A stretch of 64,000 nt of DNA from contig JAGUCH010000009.1 of assembly GCA_019096065.1 (NCBI GenBank), positions 1,188,001-1,252,000 of the forward strand. The letters run 5' to 3'. The position numbers and the translations under genes are program-made. The DNA comes from Paracyclopina nana. Taxonomy: Eukaryota > Arthropoda > Copepoda > Cyclopoida > Cyclopettidae. Shown here one piece after another: positions 21,501-29,270 of this stretch; positions within the stretch are counted from its first letter, which is position 1, and every line of letters begins with the position of its first letter. A model generated the notes under the pieces. That model did no database searches. It was not told the origin of the DNA and worked only from the letters and a program-made list of their open reading frames with translations.

Positions 21501-22538
21501 GCGTAATGTCGCGTGTATTGCGTGTGTCGCGTGTGTCGCGTGTGTCGCGTGTGTCGCGTGTGTCGCGTGTTTCGCGTATGTCGCGTGTATCGCGTATGTC
21601 GCGTGTATCGCGTATGTCGCGTGTATCGCGTGTGTCGCGTGTATCGCGTGTATCGCACATGTCGCGTGTATCGCGCATGTCGCGTGTATGTCGCGTATTT
21701 TAGTACATCCCATTCAAAACCGACTTCCTTAGAATGCTTTCCAAAATCGAGCCCATTTTGGCAATAAAAACCCTAAAATGCTTATGAAGAAAACTGAAAG
21801 CTACAATTGGAATAAAAACTAGAAATTCAGTCTTTTTGTGGCATTTCCATTTGAAAGCTATCTTGCTAAAAAATTAAGTTCGCTTGTCATTTTGTTGAAT
21901 AATTTAGAAAGCGTTGTACCTGCAAGTGACCCCATTCGTGATCTCCAACCACTGGGAGGCCAGTTTTGTATCCAAATTTGGCATGGATGCAGTCCAGAGG
22001 GGAAAAGTTGTCCTTGAACCGCTCAACTTTGTCCAGTTGCCTGGTCATGGCAGTGAGCAAGCCTCTCATGCATTTGATGCTTGCCCGCTCAAGCTCATAA
22101 GCTTTGGCCCTCTCCTCGTCATAATCGGCATTCTTCTTGTATGCCAATCCCAAGGCCCAGACTCCAAGCGTGGCATAGACATTGTCACGGATCCAAGCAT
22201 GGCCATTGTCGTTTTCTGACACCAATCCCGTGTTTGGATCCTGAAAAATGCAAAATCAAAGCTTCTGCTCTAAGTTGTGCTATGCAAAACATAGATGGCG
22301 CTCGCGACGCATCCACAGGAGCAAACAAAGCAAAAAAATCTTGGAATCCCTCAATTTGAAAGAGATAGAAAAACTCCATTTGAGCAACGTTTTCCAGCAT
22401 TGGATATTGGGTTGTCATCTTCAATTTCGATGTAAAAAAAGAGGTGAATGTGTAATAAGTACCTGATTCTGGAGAATGGTCTTGAAAATGATCCTGGAGT
22501 AAGACTCCAATTTCGCTGATGGCTTTCGGCTTCTCATG
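6556..22538 (-). CDS. PHKA: Phosphorylase b kinase regulatory subunit, alpha type
   Basis: This is the large regulatory subunit of the calmodulin-containing kinase that activates glycogen phosphorylase. Exons (minus): 22463-22538, 21920-22240, 19733-20229, 12004-12505, 11085-11584, 10610-10758, 10360-10498, 10117-10264, 9964-10057, 9198-9673, 7621-7866 and 6556-6969. The protein is about 1186 aa, close to the family's usual 1200+. The N-terminal glucoamylase-like half carries [29 protein letters not shown] and [10 protein letters not shown]. The C-terminal half carries [31 protein letters not shown] and YDSAPSG. It ends in CAPM, a CaaX box expected to be farnesylated as in vertebrate PHKA. 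A basic serine segment (SIRRSRSK, exon 6) looks like a phosphorylation site. The 76-nt first exon has one base too many at about 22500, so the start (22538) does not read through as given. The introns host three opposite-strand genes and many MITEs. Confidence 0.93.
7054..7439. mobile_element. Foldback MITE, copy 2 (AGGCCGATTTC ends)
   Basis: The terminal inverted repeats read AGGCCGATTTC at the left and GAAATCGGCCT at the right. The similarity continues inward through GGTTCTTT, AATACTGAGTGTATTGG and GGTAGGATTCATCA. TCA flanks both ends, a plausible 3-bp target duplication. There is no ORF. It lies in the last intron of the phosphorylase kinase gene and is related to the element at 2292-2683. 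Confidence 0.75.
8841..9167. mobile_element. TIR element (GTGTTCATCTAC family) with a second element nested inside
   Basis: The left end reads GTGGTGTTCA and the right end TGAACACCAC. Similar ends recur across the window. The palindromic element at 8951-9089 lies inside it. The pair sits in the phosphorylase kinase intron only 31 bases from the donor side of the exon at 9198-9673. Boundaries are approximate. Confidence 0.5.
8951..9089. mobile_element. Near-palindromic 145-bp foldback MITE, copy 1
   Basis: The left arm TCATTATCTTCCGCATCTTT is matched at the right by its reverse complement with few mismatches, and the pairing continues through TTGTTATC and TTCTTATTTACTGAC to a short loop. The first few bases of the left end appear to be missing compared with the copy at 44261-44405. 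Confidence 0.85.
13174..13376. mobile_element. MITE family A, copy 1 (GGCCTGTTCACCTGC ends)
   Basis: The terminal inverted repeat is GGCCCTGTTCACCTGC at the left and GCAGGTGAACAGGCCC at the right. The interior carries subterminal ATAACGCGCGATATTATG and CCAAAATAACGGC segments shared with the copies at 17588 and 20914. There is no ORF. It is about 200 bp and lies in the large phosphorylase kinase intron. Confidence 0.85.
13406..13813. mobile_element. MITE family B, copy 1 (TTA target duplication)
   Basis: The ends are TGTCCTGTTCATGTA and TACATGAACAGGGCA, flanked on both sides by TTA. It is about 408 bp without an ORF. Its sequence is nearly the reverse complement of the element at 20310-20718. 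TTA/TAA target duplications and this kind of terminus fit PIF/Harbinger-type MITEs; that assignment is inference. Confidence 0.85.
13940..13946 (+). promoter_or_regulatory. TATA box of secreted Cys-rich gene 1
   Basis: TATAAAA lies 73 bases upstream of the ATG at 14013, leaving room for a start site about 30 bases downstream and a short leader. The two paralogous genes have CATAAAA in the same relative place. Confidence 0.6.
14013..14479 (+). CDS. Secreted 14-cysteine protein 1 (113 aa)
   Basis: Exons are 14013-14021, 14085-14179 and 14242-14479, all with GT/AG borders; total 342 nt. The first exon codes only MQS. A hydrophobic signal peptide ends near SQA (residue 16), followed by a tyrosine-containing linker and a domain with 14 cysteines: C-x4-C-x2-C-x13-C-x3-C-x2-C-x2-C-x9-C-x3-C-x7-C-x3-C-x6-C-x2-C-x3-C. 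Fourteen cysteines could form seven disulphides. The second intron falls just before the first cysteine. A TATA box is at 13940 and AATAAA at 14505. I do not know the family or function. The gene sits inside a phosphorylase kinase intron on the opposite strand and is the most divergent of three paralogues. Confidence 0.85.
14505..14510 (+). terminator. Poly(A) signal of secreted Cys-rich gene 1
   Basis: AATAAA lies 26 bases past the stop codon at 14477-14479. Confidence 0.6.
15568..15574 (+). promoter_or_regulatory. TATA-like box (CATAAAA) of secreted Cys-rich gene 2
   Basis: CATAAAA lies 63 bases before the ATG at 15631, inside a CCCATAAAAG context also found upstream of paralogue 3. The shared context supports a conserved core promoter. 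Confidence 0.55.
15631..16149 (+). CDS. Secreted 14-cysteine protein 2 (128 aa)
   Basis: Exons are 15631-15639, 15708-15847 and 15912-16149; total 387 nt. The architecture matches the neighbours: a three-codon first exon (MKS), a signal peptide ending near SQA, a tyrosine-rich linker ([15 protein letters not shown]) and 14 cysteines in the pattern C-x4-C-x2-C-x13-C-x3-C-x2-C-x2-C-x9-C-x3-C-x6-C-x3-C-x6-C-x2-C-x3-C. Conserved elements include TYDC-x-GKCGLC and VPDC. AATAAA is at 16160-16165. It is much closer to paralogue 3 than to paralogue 1. Secretion and disulphide bonding are inferred; the target is unknown. Confidence 0.87.
16160..16165 (+). terminator. Poly(A) signal of secreted Cys-rich gene 2
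   Basis: AATAAA lies 11 bases past the stop codon at 16147-16149. Confidence 0.55.
16336..16770. mobile_element. MITE family B, divergent copy 3 (TTA target duplication)
   Basis: The ends are TATCCCGTTCATGTG and CACATGAACGGGATA and are flanked by TTA on both sides. Subterminal similarity to the 13406 and 20310 copies is visible, for example GGAGAAAAATTGTCTTA and the CTGATGCTAATAC region, but the middle is diverged. About 435 bp, no ORF. Confidence 0.75.
16875..17346. mobile_element. TIR element containing a 40-bp tandem array
   Basis: The terminal inverted repeats are TAAACCGAATTTCC near the left end and GGAAATTCGGTTTA at the right, followed inward by GTGAGTAAT and its complement. Between them lies the 40-bp tandem repeat at 16955-17143. 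No clear target duplication was found, so the exact ends are uncertain. Confidence 0.6.
16955..17143. repeat. 40-bp tandem repeat, about five copies, with palindromic core
   Basis: The unit of exactly 40 bp contains the 12-bp palindrome AACCCTAGGGTT followed by ACTTTTTACTTAGTAAATGG. Five copies lie head to tail and differ mainly at the bases just before the palindrome. No coding potential. Confidence 0.95.
17358..17533. mobile_element. Short foldback element (ACCTGCTGCTTTTCGGGACT arms)
   Basis: The outer arms ACCTGCTGCTTTTCGGGACT and their reverse complement pair perfectly. An inner arm, AAGGTGCGGTAAAAATTGCGC, is mirrored by GCGCAATTTTTACCGCACCTT. The result is a near-complete 176-bp hairpin. 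It is packed between other MITEs in the phosphorylase kinase intron. No ORF. Confidence 0.8.
17588..17809. mobile_element. MITE family A, copy 2 (TAA target duplication)
   Basis: The ends GGGCCTGTTCACCTGC and GCAGGTGAACAGGGCC are flanked by TAA on both sides. The interior resembles the copies at 13174 and 20914 in reverse order (CCGTTATTTTGGCAAAATAT, ATAATATCCCGCGTTATTTT). Short size, TIR form and 3-bp TAA duplication fit a PIF/Harbinger-type MITE. Confidence 0.85.
18222..18228 (+). promoter_or_regulatory. TATA-like box (CATAAAA) of secreted Cys-rich gene 3
   Basis: CATAAAA lies 63 bases upstream of the ATG at 18285, the same spacing as in gene 2, within the same CCCATAAAAGC context. Confidence 0.55.
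18285..18775 (+). CDS. Secreted 14-cysteine protein 3 (124 aa)
   Basis: Exons are 18285-18293, 18349-18470 and 18532-18775; total 375 nt. It has the same plan as the two paralogues: a three-codon exon (MKA), a signal peptide ending near SQA, a QFYYTYP linker, then 14 cysteines with the same spacing as gene 2. Intron positions and phases are conserved across all three genes, and exon 3 begins just before the first cysteine. It ends in a short tail after CGLK that the others lack. AATAAA is at 18798-18803. Function unknown; extracellular or cuticle-associated roles are possible but not shown by the sequence. Confidence 0.87.
18798..18803 (+). terminator. Poly(A) signal of secreted Cys-rich gene 3
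   Basis: AATAAA lies 23 bases past the stop codon at 18773-18775. Confidence 0.55.
20310..20718. mobile_element. MITE family B, copy 2 (inverted relative to copy 1)
   Basis: The ends are TGCCCTGTTCATGTA and TACATGAACAGGACA, flanked by TTA on both sides. Over its whole length of about 409 bp it matches the reverse complement of the element at 13406-13813 with few differences, so one or both insertions look recent. No ORF. It lies in the intron between phosphorylase kinase exons 2 and 3. Confidence 0.87.
20914..21128. mobile_element. MITE family A, copy 3, nested
   Basis: GGCCCTGTTCACCTGC at the left and GCAGGTGAACAGGCCC at the right, with TTT on both sides. The interior contains ATAACGCGCGATATTATG as in copy 1. 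It is inserted inside the 973-bp TIR element, so that element is the older of the two. Confidence 0.85.
21366..21705. repeat. 9-bp satellite GTCGCGTGT / GTCGCGTAT
   Basis: A long head-to-tail array of GTCGCGTRT units with some variants (TTAATAGGTTGTCGCGTATT at the left end). Because the period is divisible by three, all frames stay open and give meaningless repeating peptides on both strands. The array ends exactly at the right TIR of the enclosing element. Confidence 0.95.
22291..22300 (+). promoter_or_regulatory. Weak CTCF-like core (TAGATGGCGC)
   Basis: TAGATGGCGC matches the ten-base core YAGRKGGCGC but lacks the upstream CCGS half. It lies in the first intron of the phosphorylase kinase gene. 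It is the only core match I noticed left of 45 kb. Confidence 0.25.
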
Positions 22539-23071
22539 TTGTCAGCCGATCTTCAACTACTTCATAAGTTTACCACTATTTGACAACTCTAGGCTGTCAA
22601 ACTTAAAATACGCATTGGTGTATTTTGTAACAGATAAAGGAATGATGCTGGTACAGGACTGTTCTCGCTGAAAAACACAGCTGTACTAATGTTTGTTGTT
22701 TATCTTCCGGTCAGCTGATTGGGACGCTGCGCGCCATTGCTTGTTTACGGCGGGAAATTCAAACTTGATAAAAATGCTACGGATCCCAAAATTGACATTT
22801 TTCAACTTTTTTAGCGGAAATAGCGAAAATTCAGAGAAATGCCATAAAATAGCAAATGAACAGAAGGCTCTTAGGAGACTTATAACCAGAATGTATTTCA
22901 GCAGTTATTTGCAGTTATGATAGATATAACACATTATTCTTTTTTCAATTATAAGCTGCAGAGCACCTCTAAATCATTATTTTTGCGTTTGGATAGCTGT
23001 CATGCTAAGTTCAATCCATAGTTCATAGTATTAATAATAAGCTCACAACCTGCATTGTTGATATGATATTA

Positions 23072-24838
23072 TTATGATTGCTCCTCCTTCTTCTCCTCAG
23101 CCAATCGTTTCATCTCCACGTGGATGAGCTCATACTTTTCATGTATTTTGCGCTTGTACCAAGCCTCTTCCCTGTCCAGAATCAGCAGGAAATTCTTCAA
23201 CTCTGGCATGGAGAAGGACTCCCAGTCGATTTCTCCTGGGTCATTTTCTTGCAGGACAAAGACACATTTGAAGTCATCTTTAAGGCAATTATTTAATGCT
23301 ATCATCAAAGGCCTGTCAGAATTTTCCAGTTTCCTAAGGTTGATTCTTCCTAGAGTGGCCCTGCTCCTCACGCTCCCCGAAATGGTGACAGTGGAGTTGT
23401 CAGAGCCAGCTGAGGATTTGCGCCTAGTTTCTACAGCAAATGGCCGCTTTTCATACAGCATATATTTGTGAGGGTTGTCCACGATGCGAAATTTGGCCAA
23501 CAGGGACCGAATCACGTCGTGAGTGGTCGTCGCAGAGGTGACGCACAATGCTTTTTCCGTCTCGGGTGGAAGGTAAAATGAGGTGAGCGTTCGGTGCTTT
23601 TCTGAGTTCTGATGCAGGGAATCTTGCGTCAAATTGAGGACGGATGGAGGCCGGGTTCCTGGTAGCACATTGATAGGCCTTGACAAGTTCATGATCACTC
23701 GAATGAAGCCTTTGCATTGACCTGGGGAGAATACAATAAAATGATTATAAATAGAAACAATTAAGACAACTTTGATGTTCATTTTTAAAGCAACTAAAAG
23801 CAAAATTTCGAGTAAAATGCGTCAAGATGAGAAAAGTTACCATTTTCAGTTATGGTTTCTTGGCCGGGTGGAAAGCCATCGTTGTAGAGCATTATGGCAG
23901 ACTGGAATTCGTCTTGAGCAATCATGGAATCTTCGATGGCACTGTCAACCAGAGTTTTCTCATCGTCAGTCTCCAGACTAGTCACATCATCACACGTGCT
24001 ATTCTCGTCGATTTTGAACGCACTCATATCGACATTCTTCAACGTTCCCTCGTTGTCGTCCTCATCATTGTTGAACACCTCATCCACTTCCTCATCAGCA
24101 ATGGTGGAGATGTTGGCCAGCGTCGACAAGTCTCCGCAACTCGATCCAGAAGAGGACGATGAGGACGAATTGGTTGACTTTGGCCTTTCAAAGGCCGTAC
24201 AATTGAGTTGCACATTTGCCTTGCACTTGTTATGACAGGTTAAATTACAATTGGCACATCGCATGGCACCAGTATCATAGAGGCCCCAAATGAGGTCACG
24301 GCACAAGTCGCACCACGTGGGATTGAACGAGGCCACAACAACGAAATCGTGGCCTTTGCCAGTTTGCAACTCGAGGTCTCCTTCGGCCACCGTTTTGAAG
24401 CTGGTCATCTCGATCAGTTCACTGACATTGGCTGAGGTTTGTTGGCCGCCCACGGAAGACGAGGCCTCTTGCAATTGGCTTTGGCACTCCCAGTAAGCCC
24501 CAGAAGTTGAGGCCGGAGACGACGGCGACGAGGACATGGACGTCGAGGCCAAATTATTAGGCGTCTTATTACGGCGGAAATTCCCGATGAAGTTCATCCC
24601 ACCCGAGATCAAATGGCCGATTTTGAGCTCGAAACCGCTGAAAATACCCTCAGAAGTGGTCAAAGGCGAGGCCGCTCCTCGGCCTGACCTCGAGGCTGGC
24701 CTTTGCCCGTTGGTGGACTGGCCGTTTCTTCGGAAGGCCGAGGGCAAAGTTTTGTAGCCCCGACTTGTCTGAAAAATTCGGTTTGTATTAGTATATTAGT
24801 ATTTGGAGACGCGGATTTTTTGTCCGCGAATTCACCAT
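23072..24838 (-). CDS. RASSF: Ras-association domain family protein with C1, RA and SARAH domains (RASSF1/3/5 branch)
   Basis: A scaffold of the Hippo/MST kinase network. Exons (minus): 24836-24838 (start codon only), 23841-24768 and 23072-23721; total 1581 nt, 526 aa. A C1 zinc finger spans about residues 141-191 (HDFVVVASFNPTWCDLC through CHNKC and LNC). An acidic linker and an RA domain follow (GFIRVIMNLSRP, TSFYLPPETEKALCV, HKYMLYEKR). The SARAH helix is at the C-terminus (IDWESFSMPELKNFLLILDREE), through which RASSF proteins bind MST/Hippo kinases. The domain order and SARAH match RASSF1/5 and the single fly Rassf. The start is an inference: ATG at 24838 sits directly before GTGAAT, and the 67-base intron contains TACTAAT and a TTTTTCAG acceptor. 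A further upstream exon cannot be excluded. Confidence 0.9.
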
Positions 24839-24839
24839 G

Positions 24840-25484
24840 TTTGTTTTTGTTGTTGTTTTTGACGTTTGTAGATCAGAAAATCATGATTTCGAGGTAATCT
24901 CGATGTTTTCTCGATAAGCAAGGAGAAAGCTCCTTGGACCTGACCACAGAAGTAGAGTAGAAAGTCGACAGCTATTGACTCAGAGTTGTTTTGTTTCACG
25001 AGTAGACATCGCTTCGATTTTTAAGTCGAGCCAATGATCTTTCAAAAATATGTAGGTTTTTTGCGAGCTGGAAATTATTAACCTTTTCTCTTTGATTTAT
25101 TGAAAATATTTCAATGACTATAGCTACTATTGAAGCAAGCGGAAAACGTTGAATTTCAGCTATGCAACAAAAAAAACGAGGCTAGAATGCCTAAAAAATG
25201 ATATTTCACTTTTTTCAAAATCAAGTGAAAGTAGCGCACCATTAATCCGTCCATTTGAAAAAAGTGGCTTATCGCCGACAAATTACCCGAAGACAAGCTA
25301 AAAACCAGACAAATCAATTATCCAAAAATGGTTGATTTTTGAGATTTAGTGAAAAAGAACGGAATGGAAGCTTAGTCAAATCTCAGAGCGGTCTACGTGA
25401 CGATCAGCTGAATGTTTTCGCAAACTTTTGCACCCAGAGTTTTAGAAATATTCTGAGCTGATTAGAAAAAGTCGTCAAATCGCC
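24840..25484. promoter_or_regulatory. Intergenic gap between divergent genes
   Basis: The gap of about 650 bases lies between the presumed RASSF start (minus) and the signal-peptide exon at 25485 (plus). The position would suit a shared promoter. I see no clear TATA box or repeat in it. Confidence 0.35.
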
Positions 25485-25637
25485 ATGGAGAAACAAAATT
25501 GGTGGCTCTGCGTGGCCGTCGCGGTTTCGTCTTCTATCGAGCAAATTCTCGGCCAAGAGCATCATGGCGTCGTCATGGAAATGGGCGTTGGGCCCGAGAA
25601 AGGCCACGGGCATGGCCATCTTCATCACCCTAATAAG
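25485..25637 (+). CDS. First exon of an unknown secreted or luminal, His-rich protein
   Basis: The exon codes 51 residues, starting MEKQNWWLCVAVAVSSS, a short hydrophobic segment that looks like a signal peptide, then a His/Gly-rich tail (KGHGHGHLHHPNK). It ends in frame at AAG followed by GTAGGA, a plausible donor. A His-rich stretch after a signal peptide occurs in ZIP7-like zinc transporters, but no membrane exons follow, so this is only a comparison. A possible second exon begins after CTGCCACAG at 26113 (KKRKVSPASS) and runs to GTAGGA or a TAG at 26221. Weakly supported. Confidence 0.4.
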
Positions 25638-26223
25638 GTAGGAAATTTCCATAGTAATATTCTGAGCCGTTTTAAGTCTGCTTTTCCGTGATTCGAAACC
25701 TGATTTATTGTATTCCATGTTGCTGATTTGAATCATTTTTTTCATGACCCATTTTATGCCTAATTTTTTAAAGTTAAATTCAATTTGAAAAATGTTGACT
25801 TGTATTCTGCATTTTTCAAAAATTTGTCAATGTTTGCTTTTAGCAAGTCGAGGTACTTTTTTGAATTTGGACGTACTATTATATGGTAGAAAATACCAGA
25901 TGTTTCGTGAGTGTTCTGCATTACCTTATTTTTATGGAATACCAGGATTACCTTCAATGTTAGGAGTGTTTGAGCATAGTTCACTGGAGAGAAACAGCGA
26001 AGAGCTGAACGTGCTCGGTCATAACATCCAGTAATTTTCTACTTGAGCACAGATTAGCTCCATATCCTCAAAAATGAGCTGTTTACTCTACTGCTATTTT
26101 TAGCTGCCACAGAAAAAGCGCAAAGTAAGTCCGGCGTCCTCACTCAACTTTGCGCTTTGGAAGATCAGCAGCAGGCTTTCATGCCTGGGCCCATTTTTGG
26201 AGGCTTCTCTGTTTTCTGGGTAG

Positions 26224-29200
26224 GAAATTGTGGAAGAAAGCATCTGCAGAAGTAGAGACCTGATTGAGAAAGCGTTGGAAAACTGGAGGAGTGAATGTGA
26301 AAGCCTAAAGAGAGCACACTGCTAAAAGCACCACCAGCAGCCTTCTTCTTCTTCTTCTTTGCAGCCTTGGCAGCATAATTTTATTTTCTTCTTCAGGCCT
26401 CCCCATTACGCTCTTTAAATTGGATTGACCTTGAAGAATTCCGGCTTTTTTAATTTTCTTTTCAATCGCTATGCTGAGGCATTCAGCCTCTTTGCCATTT
26501 TACCATTTCAAAGGATTTTCCCCTTTTCTCGGGTGGCATGAAAGCTTAATGGGAAAATGGCTTTGGAGAAGTGCCCCCTTTTTTGAAGTAATTTTCCATG
26601 AACCTTTTGCTGCAGCTCTTTGCAAAGCTCTAAACGCGCCATTTTCCCATTTCGAATGGTAAAAATAATGCATAGCAACACTTGCTGCGTGTTTGTGGCC
26701 TAATTTCGGCTTCATTGATTTAGGGAGGTTATCAATTATAAGTTCATTTTTAGTCTCTTAGCCTGACCTCTAACGAAATGAGCCTGAAAAAGGCTATAAT
26801 TATACTTTATTTGACCTGGAACCGATTGCGTGCAAGGCAGCAAGTTGTATCTGGAAAGGGAAAGATGCTATTTTTAGCCTGGTACAAATGTGAGAAAACC
26901 TTGGGGATGATGTTGGTAATAGCTGGAGGCCTAGCACAGCAATAGACGAAACTTGTTGTGGAGCAACTTCTTTTACGAGAGAAATAAGCGTCTAGTGGCC
27001 TCAAGGTGAATTTCTACCCACCACTACCACCAAAGAAGCAAAGAGGAGAAAGTCTGCAATAAAAGCTACCTCACTACTTTTTCTCCTTGCCAATTTTGCT
27101 CATCAATTGCGCGTTGTAGATGCTGCTGCCATAGTTGGAAAAGTCTTTTGTGTGTGCCTCGTGCTATAGAGAGAGAGCAAACTTTTTTGAGTTGAGGGAC
27201 ACATTGTTTATCTTCCGCCATGATATTCTTGTCAAAGCTAATTTCGAAAGTTGCCCCCAAGGGATGAGATATTACGAAATTATATTAAGCTTCGCAGAAT
27301 ATCATTTCGTTCCAGAGCTTTGCCTACCTATTGTTGGATATTTTTTTCTTGCAAACACACACATTCTGCTTTTTATTTTTGGTGATGATGCAACTAGCAT
27401 CAAATGTTGTAGTTGACGAAAAAAAAGCCTTATTTTGAGGGGATCATCTGCTGAAACAAAATTAATTTGGATGAAAGAACACGTTTAAGATTGTTAGTAA
27501 AATGGAGAGGCCATTGTTAGGTTCAAAAGTGAAAGATTGCAAGTACAGGTGAACCGTACCAGACATTTTTTGTGTCTGGACCATTTGTCTTAAGTGCTCT
27601 TGCTGTGTCAAGCTCTACCTACATGATGTAACACTATTATGCGGTGTTCATCTACTTCCCATTCGGTTCTTGATAGTAAAAACGCCATATCTGACGCTTA
27701 TTCGCAAAATGTTCCCTAACTCGAAAAGTTAGAACGTGATGATTTTTTGAGTCAGAGATGAACGTCTCAGTTGTGCAGTTGTAGTAACCCACTTTTTATC
27801 ATTCAAAGTGGCAACATCAAGGCCTTGGCCATGTTCTTTACTACATCGTTTTTCCTAGCAGTGTATTGTTGCAGCGAAATAAAGAATCCCGAGTTTTTCG
27901 CGTGGGCCTTGGTGGTCAAAAAGCATAAAAAAGCCGGATAGCAGAACTACAACAAACATTTTTACAGCATTTGCAGGAAAAAGTAGAGAGCACTCCCATT
28001 TTCTCTATTATTACTCCCAGTCTATTTTAGGAAGCTGCTTCAACAAATGCAAAAAGGATACGAGAGTTTGCACCAAGATCAAGGGCTGCTAATGCAGTGC
28101 TAGTTCATAATTATGCCAAGACACTGCTAGTACAGCAGCATGCAGTAGAAGTTGTATGCCGAACAGTTAGTTCCAAAGGAGCTGCTTTTGGTGGTGCTGG
28201 TGCTGTTAGCTGCTGCCACTGCTGTTACAGCCTCTTTCTTTTGAGCTGGGTCTTCTCCACTACATCACTACTTTCCTTTCTCAAAGGCATTTCAGTAAAG
28301 CTTAACATAGTGCATGTAATACATAGCTGGTTTTTTCATTTGATGTAACTTAGGTCCTTTTATATCTCTTGGGTGCGAGCGCACCTCATGTTCTATATAG
28401 GAGTGGATTTTGGGCGGAAGCCTTCGCGAAATCCTATTCAAATGCGTGCGATGAACGGCAGCAGAAGCAGCAGTATTTTATGTGGGCTTATAGTTAAGGT
28501 TCTTTTCTGACCGCATAATTGCATGCGTGTACGAGAGCAGGAAGCTGGTGAAACTTTTCGGAAGCCTCTGTATTCCTTGAGTATTCTTGTGTGTTGCTGT
28601 TGGTAGCTCTCGCAGATTTTGCGAGAAGAACTGCAACGTACTAACGTATAACTTGCACTGTGGGCCACGAGACGTTAATAACCCCCCCTATTTCTCTGCA
28701 TCTGCCTTTCGTGTGTTTAAACACACATTTTGGCTTGACAGCCATCTTTTTCCGATTTCTCGGGGCATGAAGTTCCATGTGCCTTGAGCAAGTAATGACG
28801 TCATCGATTTCCATTTTCTCCCCAACCAAAAAAAGCCTCAGTTCAGAAATCGAGGACTTGTTGCCAAATGTCGATACTAGAATAGACGAAATAAAGGGAT
28901 TCACACACGAATGAAATGCAAAGGCCGATTGACGTTCGCGTACTTTCCATGCCAAAGCCTTAATTGTATGTGCTAAAATAGCTATTGTCAAGATGTATCT
29001 AATTACAGGGCTAATATGTAAGTTTTTGCGCGGAAGAGGAGCTACAGTTTTAATATATCTATGTAGAGGCTTGCTTCACTTTCACGCACTCACACACTTT
29101 CGTGAAAGGTCAGAGGAGACGCAAAAGCCTCCATAGCAGCCTCCGCAGTCGCGGCAGCCTCTGCAGCTCAGAGCAGGTTTCTGACGGCGACGTCGACAGC

Positions 29201-29270
29201 CTCTGCTGCTGCCATATACTGAGCTATGTTATAGTGTAAAATGTGACATCAGTCGCAGTAGTGAGCCAAA
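26224..29270. other. Intergenic stretch, no supported gene
   Basis: No exon of a known family was seen. There are CTT triplet runs near 26345-26360, a fragment GCGGTGTTCATCTAC near 27640 that resembles the end of a common TIR family, and a pair of GCAGCCTCYGCAG-rich copies near 29140-29210 just before the ANKIB1 start, probably its promoter and leader. Confidence 0.4.

Larger units (their letters stand above)
20739..21711. mobile_element. 973-bp TIR element with 9-bp target duplication and internal satellite
   Basis: The ends read GGGATATACTAAAATACGCG and CGCGTATTTTAGTACATCCC, and ATTCAAAAC is repeated directly outside each end (20730-20738 and 21712-21720). The 9-bp duplication with G-starting TIRs fits a non-autonomous Mutator-like element; this class call is inference. 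Inside are a family A MITE (20914-21128) and a GTCGCGTGT satellite whose unit is the innermost part of the TIR. No transposase is visible. Confidence 0.85.

Noticed and set aside
21393-21767. Open frames on both strands reading HAT/RVSRVS-type repeats
   Set aside because: They are translations of the 9-bp GTCGCGTGT satellite in all frames, with no start, splice or domain support.
26113-26223. KKRKV-encoding stretch after a CAG acceptor as a second exon of the signal-peptide gene
   Set aside because: It stays open in phase, but the pyrimidine tract is weak, the end is ambiguous and no family match exists; kept only as a note to the first exon.
28641-28991. Minus-strand open frame of about 116 codons upstream of ANKIB1
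   Set aside because: Overlaps several competing short frames, has no domain, and no splice or start context stands out.
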